From Thiomonas sp. (GTDB lineage Bacteria > Pseudomonadota > Gammaproteobacteria > Burkholderiales > Burkholderiaceae_C), in assembly GCA_028706735.1 (NCBI GenBank), contig JAQTVS010000059.1:1-9964 (forward strand): 9,964 bases of DNA, written 5' to 3'. The position numbers and the translations under genes are program-made. The number at the start of each line of letters is the position of its first letter. Positions within the stretch are counted from its first letter, which is position 1. Positions 1-7,980 of the stretch are shown here, one piece after another. A model generated the notes under the pieces. The model worked only from the letters and a program-made list of their open reading frames with translations. It was not told the origin of the DNA and made no database searches.

Positions 1-57
1 GGCGACGCCGCCAGCACCGAGGTGTATTGGAACCATCAGCGCCAGCCCAAGGCGTGA
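1..57 (+). CDS. C-terminal end of an unidentified upstream gene (partial)
   Basis: Frame 1 is open from the first base and ends at TGA (55-57). It encodes 18 residues that finish EVYWNHQRQPKA. The start lies outside the window, and 18 residues are too few to assign a family. The same strand, G/C-rich third codon positions and lack of any other clear feature make it a plausible gene end. It could equally be a chance open frame. The gap to mdtA and the inverted repeat in between suggest that it is not translationally coupled to the pump operon. Confidence 0.4.
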   Translation, partial: GDAASTEVYWNHQRQPKA

Positions 58-74
58 CGCCGAAGCGACAAACT

Positions 75-126
75 TCTTCACACTGCCTGCACACGGCTTT
101 CATGTCGCACAGGCACGATGTGAAGA
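75..126. repeat. Interrupted inverted repeat upstream of mdtA (hairpin or operator candidate)
   Basis: TCTTCACA (75-82) is the exact reverse complement of TGTGAAGA (119-126). Nested inside, TGCCTG (84-89) is the reverse complement of CAGGCA (110-115). This gives 14 paired bases with a 1-versus-3-base bulge and a loop of about 20 bases. It fills the gap between the upstream stop and mdtA. No T-run follows directly; the nearest is TTTTT at 142-146, so an intrinsic terminator is not well supported. A regulator-binding site or an RNA stem are alternatives. TTCACA (77-82) resembles a -35 box, but no acceptable -10 box follows at 16-18 bases. I see no convincing promoter in 58-165. Confidence 0.45.
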
Positions 127-165
127 TTGCCCATCGATCTGTTTTTCCACCGTGACACCCCGCCC

Positions 166-1461
166 ATGACTGCGCATTCCTCACCACCCCAACCGAACCG
201 ATTGCCTTCCTCCTCCCGCCGCTGGCTGTGGGGCGGGCTGGGCGTGGCCCTGTTGGCGCTTGGCAGCCTGGCCCTGCTGGGCGGCGAGCATGCAGCGCAG
301 GCGCAGATGCCAGGCGGCAAAGGCGGCATGGCAAAGGGCGAAATGCCGCCGCAGCCAGTCACGGCATCTGCCGCCAAAACGCAGGACGTGCCGGTGTGGC
401 TCACCGCGCTGGGCACGGTCACGCCGCGCAGCTATGTGAACGTGATGCCGCGCGTGGCCGGGCTGCTGCAAAGCGTGGACTACAAGCAGGGGCAGATGGT
501 GAAGGCGGGGCAGTTGCTCGCGCAGATCGACCCGCGTCCGTTCCGCATCGCGGTGGAACAGGCGCAGGCGCAGGTGGAGCAGACGCAGGCGCAGTTGAGC
601 GGCGCGCAAAGCGATTTACTGCGCTATGAAACCCTGCTCAAACAAGATTCGATTTCGGCGCAGCAGGTCTCGGACCAACGCGCCACCGTGGCCCAGCTCA
701 AGGCCACGCTCGACGCCAACAAGGCTGCACTCGACAACGCCAAGCTGCAATTGAGCTGGACGCGCATCACCGCGCCGGTGTCTGGGCTCACCGGCCTGCG
801 CCCGGTGGACGCCGGCAATATGGTGACGACTTCGGGCGCCGTGGGCAGCAACACCAGCAGCAGCACCAACTCGGCCTCGCCGGTTGCCACCATTGCGCAG
901 GTGCAGCCGGTGGACGTGACCTTCGCTCTGCCGCAGCAGCAGATCAGCGAAGTGGTCAGCCAGCTCATGGCGGGCAAGCAGCTCCAAACCCAGTCCTGGG
1001 ATGCACGCAACACCCAGTTGCTCGAAACCGGCAAGCTGGTCGCCGCCGACAACCAGATCAACAGCACGACGGGCACGCTCAATCTGCGCGCCGAGTTCGC
1101 CAACCCGAAGCTCACCCTGTTCCCCAACCAGTTTGTCAATGTGCGGCTGCTGGTGCGCACCATCCCCAGCGCGATCGTCGTGCCCGCCACCGCCGTGGCA
1201 GTTGGCGCGCCAGGCACTTATGTGTACGTCATCGGGCCGGACAACAAGGTGAAGATGCGGGTGGTGAAAACCGGCGTGGCGTATGACAACCTCACGCAGA
1301 TCGTCAGCGGCCTGAAGGCTGGCGAGCGCGTCGTCACCGACGGCCTCGACCGCCTGCGCGATGGCCGCGAGGTGAAAGTGGTGCAGGCCGCGGGCAGCGC
1401 TGGGAAAGAACGTGCCAGACCTGACGCACACGCCAAGCCCGCTGCCAGCGGAGCGCGCTGA
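166..1461 (+). CDS. mdtA: RND efflux membrane fusion (periplasmic adaptor) protein, MdtA/MuxA-like
   Basis: This is the periplasmic adaptor that joins the MdtB/MdtC transporter to the outer-membrane channel. Counting from ATG 166 (431 residues), residues 18-39 are Arg-Arg plus a hydrophobic stretch, a signal or membrane anchor with possible cleavage after AQA (46). There is no lipobox. A Gly/Met-rich linker follows. The first half of the lipoyl-like domain lies at about 86-125 ([18 protein letters not shown]). A Gln/Ala-rich coiled-coil hairpin spans about 126-198. TRITAPVSG (199-207) re-enters the lipoyl domain, and beta-barrel and membrane-proximal domains follow, including [13 protein letters not shown]. 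These motifs match E. coli MdtA closely. A Ser/Asn/Thr-rich insertion sits at 228-238. The frame is also open from TTG 127, but that start abuts the inverted repeat and adds no family-like sequence, so ATG 166 is preferred, although it lacks a clear Shine-Dalgarno. The gene ends 2 bases before mdtB. Confidence 0.93.
   Translation: MTAHSSPPQPNRLPSSSRRWLWGGLGVALLALGSLALLGGEHAAQAQMPGGKGGMAKGEMPPQPVTASAAKTQDVPVWLTALGTVTPRSYVNVMPRVAGLLQSVDYKQGQMVKAGQLLAQIDPRPFRIAVEQAQAQVEQTQAQLSGAQSDLLRYETLLKQDSISAQQVSDQRATVAQLKATLDANKAALDNAKLQLSWTRITAPVSGLTGLRPVDAGNMVTTSGAVGSNTSSSTNSASPVATIAQVQPVDVTFALPQQQISEVVSQLMAGKQLQTQSWDARNTQLLETGKLVAADNQINSTTGTLNLRAEFANPKLTLFPNQFVNVRLLVRTIPSAIVVPATAVAVGAPGTYVYVIGPDNKVKMRVVKTGVAYDNLTQIVSGLKAGERVVTDGLDRLRDGREVKVVQAAGSAGKERARPDAHAKPAASGAR
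1450..1453 (+). promoter_or_regulatory. Ribosome-binding site of mdtB
   Basis: GGAG lies 10 bases upstream of ATG 1464, inside the last codons of mdtA. It matters because it supports initiation at 1464, upstream of the repeat cluster. Between this ATG and the first transmembrane helix there is no in-frame ATG, GTG or TTG, so the repeat-encoded segment has to be translated to make an intact MdtB. Confidence 0.55.
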
Positions 1462-1463
1462 GC

Positions 1464-4400
1464 ATGAGCGCGCCACACGACGACAAAGCCTCCCCACCCC
1501 AGCCCTCCCCGCAAAGCGGAGAGGGAGCAAACCCCTCCCCCGCGGGTGAGGGAGGTTGGGAAGGGCGGCAGAAGGAAACGCGCAGCGCTGATCTCTCCTC
1601 CCCCACGGGTGGGGGAGGTTGGGAGGGGCGGCCGAAGGAAACGCGCAGCGCTGATCTCTCCTCCCCCACGGGTGGGGGAGGTTGGGAGGGGGCGTCGCTC
1701 GAAGACCGGCCCAGCCCATCGCGGCTGTTCATCCTGCGCCCTATCGCCACCACGCTGCTGATGATTGCGGTGCTGGTGGCCGGGTTCGTGGGCTACAAGC
1801 TGCTGCCGCAGGCCGCACTGCCCGAAGTCGATTACCCCACCATTCAGGTCACCACGCTTTACCCCGGCGCCAGCCCGGACGTGATGACCTCCTCGGTCAC
1901 CGGCCCGCTGGAACAGCAGTTCGGCCAGATGCCGGGGCTGGCGCAGATGTGGTCGGTGAGTTCCGGCGGCGCCTCGGTCATCACCCTGCGCTTCGATCTG
2001 TCGCTGTCGCTTAGCGTAGCCGAGCAGGAAGTGCAGGCCGCGATCAACGGCGCGACTAACCTGCTGCCTTCCGATCTGCCGCAGCCCCCCATCTACGCCA
2101 AGGTCAACCCGGCCGACGCCCCCGTCATCACCCTCGGCCTGACCTCGGCCACGTTGCCGCTCACCACCCTGTACGACTTGGCCGATACGCGCCTGAGCCA
2201 GAAGCTGTCGCAGGTGTCGGGCGTGGGCTTGGTCACGCTCTCGGGCGGACATAAACCCGCCATTCGCGTGACGGTCAACGGCCCGGCGCTGGCCGCGCTG
2301 GGGCTGACGCTCGACAGCATTCGCACTGCCATCAGCGGGGCCAATGTCAACAGTCCCAAAGGCAGCATCAGCGGCAGCCAGCAATCGTTCAGCATCGACG
2401 CCAACGACCAGTTGCAGTCGCCGCAGCAATACCGCGACATGATCATCGCCTACTCCGGCGGCGCGCCGGTGCGGCTGGGCGACGTGGCCGCCATCAGCAC
2501 GGGTGCCGAAAACGCCTGGCAGGCCGCGCTGGTCAACGGCAAGCCGGGCATTGTGATCAACGTGCAGCGCCAGCCGGGGGCCAATGTCATCGCCGTGGTC
2601 GATGCGATTCACAAGTTGCTGCCCAGCCTGCAGACCCAACTGCCCGCCGCCGCGCAGCTCTCGGTGCTGTCCGACCGCACCGTGACCATCCGCGCGGCCA
2701 TTGCCGACGTGCAGTTCGAGCTGCTGCTCGCCGTGCTGCTGGTGGTGCTGGTGATCTTCGTGTTCCTGCGCAGCGTGCGCGCCACCTTCATTCCGGCCAC
2801 CGCGGTGCCGCTGGCGCTGGTGGGCACTTTCGGCGCGATGTATCTGTTCGGCTTTTCGATCAACACCCTCACCCTCATGGCGCTGACCATCGCCACCGGC
2901 TTCGTGGTGGACGACGCCATCGTGATGATCGAAAACATCTCGCGCTACATCGAGGCTGGTGAACGTCCGCTGACCGCCGCGCTCAAGGGCGCGGGGCAGA
3001 TCGGCTTCACCATCATCACCCTCACCTTCTCGCTCATCGCCGTGCTCATTCCGCTGCTGTTCATGGGCGATGTGGTGGGGCGGCTGTTCCGCGAATTCGC
3101 CATCACCCTGGCGGTGGCCATCGTCATCTCGGCCATCGTGTCGCTGACCTTCACGCCCATGCTGTCGGCCCGCCTGCTGCGGCACACTCCAGAGGAAAAA
3201 CAGGGCCGGCTGTTCCGTTCCACAGGCGCGTTTTTCGACCGGCTTTCGGCCAGCTACACCCGCGCGCTGCGCTGGGTGCTGCGGCACCAGCCGCTGGTGC
3301 TGCTGTTCGCGGCGGGCACGCTGGTGCTCACGGTGGTGCTGTACGCGCTCATTCCCAAGGGCTTTTTTCCGGTGCAGGACACCGGCATGATCCAAGCCAC
3401 CACGGTGGCGCCGCAGGACGTGTCGTTCCAGGCCATGGCCGCGCGCCAGCAGGCGCTGGTCGATGCGCTGCTCAAAGACCCGGCGGTGGCCTCGGTATCG
3501 TCGGTCATCGGCATCGACGGGGTGAACACCACCATGAACACCGGGCGGCTGCTCATCAACCTCAAGCCGCTGGAGGAACGCCCGCGGGTGCAGAGCCTCA
3601 TCCACCAGCTCGACGCGCGCGCCGCCAAGGTGGAAGGCATCGACACCTATCTGCAGCCGGTGCAAGACCTGACCATCAACGACATCGCCAGCCGCTACCC
3701 CTATCAGTTCAGCCTGTCAGCCACCAGCGCTGCGCAGCTCTCCAGCGCCAACGCCGCGCTGATGGACCGGATCAAGGCGCTGCCGCAATTCTCGGGCGTG
3801 ACCAGCGATCTGCAGGATCAGGGCTTGCAGGCTTATGTGGACGTGGACCGCAGCGCGGCGTCGCGCCTGGGCATCACCATGAGCGCGATTGACAGCGCGC
3901 TGTACAACGCCTTCGGCCAACGGCTGGTCTCGACCATCTTCACCCAATCGGCGCAGTACCGCGTGGTGCTCGGCGTGGAAAAGCAGCCCGACCAGGGCCT
4001 TGGCGCGTTCAACAGCGTGTATCTCACCGGAAGCAACGGGCAGGCGGTGCCGCTGTCGGCCATCGCCACCATCGAGCCGCGCGCCACGCCGCTGGCCATC
4101 GACCATCTGGGCCAGTTTCCAGCGGCGCTGATCTCCTTCCAGCTCGCGCCCGGCGTGTCGCTGGGCGAAGCGGTGGACGCCATCAACCAGGCCGCCAAGC
4201 AGGCCGCGCTGCCCGCCTCGGTGGCCATCGCCTTCCAGGGCTCGGCCAACGCCTTCCAGTCGGCGCTGTCCAACCAGCTCTGGCTGCTGCTCGCTGCGGT
4301 GGCCACGATGTACATCGTGCTGGGCGTGCTGTATGAGAGCTACATCCACCCAATCACCATTCTGTCCACCCTGCCCTCGGCAGGCATCGGCGCGCTGCTG

Positions 4401-4874
4401 GCGCTGATGGCCACCGGGCATGACCTCACGGTGATCGCCATCATCGGCATCATTCTGCTCATCGGCATCGTGCAGAAAAACGCCATTCTGATGGTGGACT
4501 TCGCGCTGGACGCGCAGCGCAACCAGGGCCTGCCGCCTGACGAAGCCATGCTGCAGGCGGCGCACTTGCGGCTGCGGCCCATTCTGATGACCACCTTTGC
4601 CGCGCTGTTCGGCGCGGTGCCGCTGGCGCTGGGCACGGGCATGGGCTCGGAACTGCGCCAGCCGCTGGGCATTGCCATCGTCGGCGGCCTGCTGGTGTCG
4701 CAGGTGCTCACCCTGTTCACCACGCCGGTGATCTATCTGGCCTTCGACCGGCTGAGCAGTCGGATGGCGGCATGGAGGCGGCAGCACTCCCCCCTCCCGG
4801 CCTCCCCCACAAGTGGAGGAGCTGAAGTCACTCCCTCCCCACGCGTGGGGAGGGATGAGGAAGGACTGAAGTGA
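1464..4874 (+). CDS. mdtB: RND multidrug efflux transporter subunit MdtB/MuxB, with repeat-encoded terminal extensions
   Basis: This is an inner-membrane proton/drug antiporter subunit of the HAE1 RND family, expected to form a mixed trimer with MdtC. The family core begins at [16 protein letters not shown] (from residue 85), which contains TM1. A first periplasmic porter region follows, then the TM2-6 block from about 418. TM4 carries the proton-relay pair D483-D484 ([14 protein letters not shown]). TM7 starts near 610 and is followed by GFFPVQDTG. After the second porter region, TM8 starts near 940, and TM10 has the relay lysine K1005 ([13 protein letters not shown], where homologues often have KKN). 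The sequence follows E. coli MdtB throughout. The protein is 1136 residues against about 1040 in E. coli. The excess comes from about 75 N-terminal residues encoded by palindromic repeats (rich in Ser, Pro, Gly, Glu and Trp) and a repeat-derived tail of about 28 residues. ATG 1464 is the only usable start. The stop overlaps the mdtC start by four bases. Confidence 0.95.
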   Translation: MSAPHDDKASPPQPSPQSGEGANPSPAGEGGWEGRQKETRSADLSSPTGGGGWEGRPKETRSADLSSPTGGGGWEGASLEDRPSPSRLFILRPIATTLLMIAVLVAGFVGYKLLPQAALPEVDYPTIQVTTLYPGASPDVMTSSVTGPLEQQFGQMPGLAQMWSVSSGGASVITLRFDLSLSLSVAEQEVQAAINGATNLLPSDLPQPPIYAKVNPADAPVITLGLTSATLPLTTLYDLADTRLSQKLSQVSGVGLVTLSGGHKPAIRVTVNGPALAALGLTLDSIRTAISGANVNSPKGSISGSQQSFSIDANDQLQSPQQYRDMIIAYSGGAPVRLGDVAAISTGAENAWQAALVNGKPGIVINVQRQPGANVIAVVDAIHKLLPSLQTQLPAAAQLSVLSDRTVTIRAAIADVQFELLLAVLLVVLVIFVFLRSVRATFIPATAVPLALVGTFGAMYLFGFSINTLTLMALTIATGFVVDDAIVMIENISRYIEAGERPLTAALKGAGQIGFTIITLTFSLIAVLIPLLFMGDVVGRLFREFAITLAVAIVISAIVSLTFTPMLSARLLRHTPEEKQGRLFRSTGAFFDRLSASYTRALRWVLRHQPLVLLFAAGTLVLTVVLYALIPKGFFPVQDTGMIQATTVAPQDVSFQAMAARQQALVDALLKDPAVASVSSVIGIDGVNTTMNTGRLLINLKPLEERPRVQSLIHQLDARAAKVEGIDTYLQPVQDLTINDIASRYPYQFSLSATSAAQLSSANAALMDRIKALPQFSGVTSDLQDQGLQAYVDVDRSAASRLGITMSAIDSALYNAFGQRLVSTIFTQSAQYRVVLGVEKQPDQGLGAFNSVYLTGSNGQAVPLSAIATIEPRATPLAIDHLGQFPAALISFQLAPGVSLGEAVDAINQAAKQAALPASVAIAFQGSANAFQSALSNQLWLLLAAVATMYIVLGVLYESYIHPITILSTLPSAGIGALLALMATGHDLTVIAIIGIILLIGIVQKNAILMVDFALDAQRNQGLPPDEAMLQAAHLRLRPILMTTFAALFGAVPLALGTGMGSELRQPLGIAIVGGLLVSQVLTLFTTPVIYLAFDRLSSRMAAWRRQHSPLPASPTSGGAEVTPSPRVGRDEEGLK
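1490..1692 (+). repeat. Cluster of GC-rich palindromic repeats translated within the mdtB 5' end
   Basis: The cluster holds four palindromes. The first (1504-1524) is CCTCCCCGC, loop AAA, then GCGGAGAGG, with one mismatch. The second (1534-1555) is imperfect. The third (1597-1618) and fourth (1660-1681) are identical: a 9-base-pair perfect stem (CCTCCCCCA with TGGGGGAGG) and a CGGG loop. The last three, with their flanks, repeat at an exact 63-base period. Bases 1571-1628 and 1634-1691 are identical over 58 positions; the earlier unit is more diverged. The 21-residue coded repeat includes [19 protein letters not shown]. No spacers or transposase are present. The structure resembles REP-like or palindromic-element insertions, and its origin is inferred. 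Confidence 0.9.
1544..1692 (+). other. Three tandem G-quadruplex-type motifs on the mRNA strand
   Basis: Each 63-base unit has four G-runs of at least three, separated by short loops. They lie at 1544-1565 (GGG, TGA, GGG, AGGTT, GGG, AA, GGG), 1607-1628 (GGG, T, GGGGG, AGGTT, GGG, A, GGGG) and 1670-1692 (GGG, T, GGGGG, AGGTT, GGG, A, GGGGG). All are on the coding strand, so they would be present in the transcript. They overlap the right arms of the palindromes, so hairpin and quadruplex would compete. That they fold is an inference from the pattern alone. Confidence 0.5.
4787..4865 (+). repeat. Second copy of the two-palindrome element at the mdtB/mdtC junction
   Basis: A first imperfect palindrome (4802-4821, around an AA loop) is followed 11 bases later by a perfect 24-base palindrome (4832-4855). 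Its left half is TCCCTCCCCACG and its right half is CGTGGGGAGGGA. The arrangement copies the start of the mdtB 5' cluster: a pyrimidine-rich lead, a palindrome with an A-rich loop, a gap of about 10 bases, then a CCTCCCC palindrome. Strand and reading frame are also the same ([11 protein letters not shown] here, [11 protein letters not shown] there). It encodes the MdtB C-terminal tail and ends at the mdtC Shine-Dalgarno. Confidence 0.85.
4859..4865 (+). promoter_or_regulatory. Ribosome-binding site of mdtC, next to a palindrome
   Basis: GGAAGGA ends 5 bases before the GTG start at 4871 and is the best Shine-Dalgarno in the window. It starts 4 bases after the perfect 24-base palindrome (4832-4855). 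A ribosome finishing mdtB would melt that stem, so coupling through the GTGA overlap is likely to set mdtC translation. Confidence 0.7.
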
Positions 4875-7800
4875 ACCCGTCCGCCCTGTTCATCCGCCGC
4901 CCCATCGCCACCAGCCTGCTGGCGCTGGCGGTGCTGCTGGCGGGGCTGATCGCCTTCCGGCTGCTGCCGGTGTCGCCGCTGCCGCAGGTGGATTTCCCCA
5001 CCATCGTGGTCAACGCCAGCATGGCCGGGGCCAGCCCGGAGGTCATGGCCGCCACGGTGGCCACGCCGCTGGAGCGCAGCCTGGGCACGATTGCCGGCAT
5101 TTCACAGATGACCTCCAGCAGTTCGCTCGGGTCGAGCCGGGTCATTCTGCAGTTCGATCTGTCGAAAAACATCAACGACGCCGCGCGCGAGGTGCAGGCG
5201 GCGATCAATGCATCCATTCCGCTGCTGCCATCCGGGCTGACCGGCCGGCCCACGTACAAGAAGATGAATCCGGCGGACGCGCCGATCATGATTCTGTCGC
5301 TCACCTCCAACAGCCTGTCGCGCGGGCAGATGTTCGATGCGGGCTCGACCATTCTGGCGCAGAAAATTTCGCAGATCGCGGGCATCGGCTCGGTCACCGT
5401 GGGCGGCGCCGCGCTGCCTGCGGTGCGGGTGGAACTCGACCTGCCCCGCGTCAACGGCATGGGGCTGGGCCTGGAGCAGGTGCGCCAGGCCATCGCCGCG
5501 GCCAATGTGGATACGCCCAAAGGCGCCATCGACAGCGCCACGCACCGCTGGCAGGTGGGCGCGAATGACCAGCTCGCCACACCGCAGCAGTACCAGCACA
5601 TCGTGGTGGGCTACCGCAACGGCGCGCCGATCCGCCTCGACCAGATTGCGCAGGTCAGCGAAGGCCTGCAGAACGACCGCAATATGGGCCTGGCCAACGG
5701 CCAGCCCTCGGTGCAGCTCATCATCTACCGCCAGCCGGGGGCGAACATCATCGATGCGGTCGAAGGGGTGAAGGCGGCGCTGCCGCAGCTTGAAGCCTCG
5801 ATCCCGGCGGCCATCAACATCACCATCATGTCCGACCGCACCACCACCATCCGGGCCTCACTGGACGAGGTGGAAAAAACCCTCATCCTCGCGGTGCTGC
5901 TGGTGATTGCCGTGGTCTGGCTGTTCCTGCGCGACTGGCGCGCCACCCTCATTCCCGCCATTGCCGTGCCGCTGTCGCTGGTGGGCACTTTCGCCGCCAT
6001 GTGGCTGCTCGACTATTCGCTCGACAACCTCTCGCTGATGGCGCTGATCGTGGCCACCGGCTTTGTGGTGGACGATGCCATCGTGGTGCTCGAAAACATC
6101 ATGCGCCATGTGGAGGAAGGGCTGTCGCCGCTGGCTGCCGCCTTCAAGGGCGCGCGCGAAGTGGGCTTCACCGTGCTGTCCATGAGCATTTCGCTGGTGG
6201 CCGTGTTCATCCCGGTGCTGTTCATGGGCGGCATTGTCGGACGGCTGTTCCACGAGTTCGCCGTCACGCTGTCGGTGGCCATTGGCATTTCGCTGCTGGT
6301 GTCGCTCACGGTCACGCCCATGCTGGCCTCGCGCTGGCTGCGGCCGCAAGCGCGCACGGCGCACGGCGCGCCAAAGCAAACGTCCTGGCTGGAGCTAGGC
6401 TGGAATCATGTCCATCACGGCTACGGCCGCAGCCTGCGCCGGGCGCTGCTGCACCCGGTGCTGATGCTGGTGCTGTTTTTCTCCACCATCGGGTTGACGG
6501 TGTATCTGTTCAAGGTCGTGCCCAAGGGCTTTTTCCCCACGCAGGACACCGGGCTGCTGATCGGCTCGGTGCAGGCCGATCAGTCGATCTCGTTCCAGGA
6601 TATGAGCAAGAAGCTGGAGCAGATCGTTGCCATCGTGCGCAAGAATCCGGGCATGGAAAACGTGGTGGCGTTCACCGGCGGCGGCACGGCCAACAGCGCC
6701 TTCATGTTCATGCAGCTCAAGCCGATCAGCCAGCGCAAAGGCGTGCAGAGCATCATCGTCGAGCTGCGCCGGGCGCTGTCGCGCGTGCCGGGCACGCAGA
6801 CCTTCATGTTCCCGGTGCAAGACATCCGCGCCGGCGGACGGCCGTCGGCGGCACTGTATGAGTACACCCTGCAGGCCTCCGACCTGAACACCCTGCGCGA
6901 GTGGGAGCCCAAGGTGCTGGCCGCGTTCAAGCGCATTCCGGGCCTGAACGACGTCAACAGCGACCAGCAGGCCAACGGCTTGCAGCTCTCTCTGGTGATC
7001 GACCGCGCGGCCGCGGCGCGCTATGGCATTCCGGTGTCCACCATCGATCAGACCCTCAACGACGCTTTCGGCCAGCGCCTGGTGTCCACCATCTACAAGC
7101 CGCTCAACCAGTACCGCGTGGTGATGGAAGCCGCGCAGCAATATCAGAACAACGCCCAGGCGCTGAACGATGTGTTCCTCGTCGGCAGCAGCGGCCAGCG
7201 CGTGCCGCTCTCCGCCTTGGCGCATCAGGAACTGACCAACACCCCGCTGGCGGTCAACCATCAGGGCCTGTTCGTCTCGTCCACGATTTCGTTCAACCTC
7301 GACAAGGGCGTGTCGCTCGGCAGCATCCAGGCCAAGATCGACGAGGCCACCGCCGCCATCGGCCTGCCGTCCGAGATTCACGGCGGCTTCCAGGGCACGG
7401 CGCAACTGTTCTCCGACACGCTGAAAAACGAGCCGCTGTTCATCATGGCCGCCATCTTCGCCATCTACATCGTGCTGGGCATGTTGTATGAAAGCACCCT
7501 GCACCCGCTCACCATCCTGTCCACCCTGCCCCCGGCCGGGCTGGGCGCGCTGCTGGCCTTGCAGCTCACGCACACCGAGTTTTCCATCATCGCGCTCATC
7601 GGAGTGTTCCTGCTCATCGGCATTGTGAAGAAAAACGCCATCCTCATGGTCGATTTCGCCCTCACCGCAGAACGCGAACATGGCGCCAGCCCGCGCGACG
7701 CCATTTATCAGGCCGCCACGCTACGGCTGCGTCCCATCCTCATGACCACGTTGGCCGCGCTGGGCACGGCCTTGCCGCTGGCCTTCATCACCGGCAACGG

Positions 7801-7975
7801 CGCCGAGCTGCGCCAGCCGCTGGGCATCTCCATCGCCGGGGGACTGATCGTCAGCCAGGCGCTCACGCTCTATACCACCCCGGTGATCTACCTCGAACTC
7901 GACCGCCTGCGCCGCTGGACGCTGCGCAAATTCGGCCGCAGCGACCGGCCGGCATCTCTCGATTCCACGGCCTGA
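4871..7975 (+). CDS. mdtC: RND multidrug efflux transporter subunit MdtC/MuxC
   Basis: This is the second, non-identical RND subunit, an inner-membrane proton/drug antiporter expected to assemble with MdtB. It has 1034 residues, close to E. coli MdtC (1025), with no terminal extensions. TM1 lies in [19 protein letters not shown] (residues 5-23 and on), followed by LPQVDFPTI, typical of MdtC. The TM2-6 block starts near 337. TM4 carries D401-D402 ([14 protein letters not shown]). TM7 starts near 529 and leads to [12 protein letters not shown]8 begins near 854 ([11 protein letters not shown]), and TM10 carries K920-K921 ([13 protein letters not shown]). Both proton-relay elements are therefore intact. 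The start is GTG 4871, which overlaps the mdtB stop as GTGA and has a strong Shine-Dalgarno. Similarity to MdtC rather than MdtB in the first 60 residues and in the QADQSISFQ region supports the assignment. The gene ends 5 bases before the channel gene. Confidence 0.95.
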   Translation: MNPSALFIRRPIATSLLALAVLLAGLIAFRLLPVSPLPQVDFPTIVVNASMAGASPEVMAATVATPLERSLGTIAGISQMTSSSSLGSSRVILQFDLSKNINDAAREVQAAINASIPLLPSGLTGRPTYKKMNPADAPIMILSLTSNSLSRGQMFDAGSTILAQKISQIAGIGSVTVGGAALPAVRVELDLPRVNGMGLGLEQVRQAIAAANVDTPKGAIDSATHRWQVGANDQLATPQQYQHIVVGYRNGAPIRLDQIAQVSEGLQNDRNMGLANGQPSVQLIIYRQPGANIIDAVEGVKAALPQLEASIPAAINITIMSDRTTTIRASLDEVEKTLILAVLLVIAVVWLFLRDWRATLIPAIAVPLSLVGTFAAMWLLDYSLDNLSLMALIVATGFVVDDAIVVLENIMRHVEEGLSPLAAAFKGAREVGFTVLSMSISLVAVFIPVLFMGGIVGRLFHEFAVTLSVAIGISLLVSLTVTPMLASRWLRPQARTAHGAPKQTSWLELGWNHVHHGYGRSLRRALLHPVLMLVLFFSTIGLTVYLFKVVPKGFFPTQDTGLLIGSVQADQSISFQDMSKKLEQIVAIVRKNPGMENVVAFTGGGTANSAFMFMQLKPISQRKGVQSIIVELRRALSRVPGTQTFMFPVQDIRAGGRPSAALYEYTLQASDLNTLREWEPKVLAAFKRIPGLNDVNSDQQANGLQLSLVIDRAAAARYGIPVSTIDQTLNDAFGQRLVSTIYKPLNQYRVVMEAAQQYQNNAQALNDVFLVGSSGQRVPLSALAHQELTNTPLAVNHQGLFVSSTISFNLDKGVSLGSIQAKIDEATAAIGLPSEIHGGFQGTAQLFSDTLKNEPLFIMAAIFAIYIVLGMLYESTLHPLTILSTLPPAGLGALLALQLTHTEFSIIALIGVFLLIGIVKKNAILMVDFALTAEREHGASPRDAIYQAATLRLRPILMTTLAALGTALPLAFITGNGAELRQPLGISIAGGLIVSQALTLYTTPVIYLELDRLRRWTLRKFGRSDRPASLDSTA

Positions 7976-7980
7976 ACCCC

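Noticed and set aside
77..105. Sigma-70 promoter with TTCACA as -35 box
   Set aside because: At 16-18 base spacing the -10 candidates (for example TCATGT) match the consensus poorly.
127..165. TTG start giving mdtA 13 more residues
   Set aside because: TTG 127 directly abuts the right arm of the inverted repeat and lacks a convincing Shine-Dalgarno. The extra residues do not resemble the family, and ATG 166 gives a normal signal or anchor sequence. It is not fully excluded, as ATG 166 also lacks a clear Shine-Dalgarno.
1597..1681. Palindromes as intrinsic transcription terminators
   Set aside because: The stems are not followed by T-runs and lie at the start of a long coding region. Termination here would silence the pump.
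1534..1692. Small CRISPR array
   Set aside because: The 63-base units are contiguous with no unique spacers. They are palindromic and lie in frame within mdtB.
1218..3665. Long antisense open frame (815 codons) opposite mdtA/mdtB
   Set aside because: It is a by-product of high GC at third positions of mdtB. The translation is rich in His, Arg and Gln with no recognisable domain, while the + strand encodes a clear RND transporter over the same bases.
6395..7681. Antisense open frame of 428 codons opposite mdtC
   Set aside because: Same low-complexity antisense shadow. There is no plausible family, and it lies fully inside a conserved gene.
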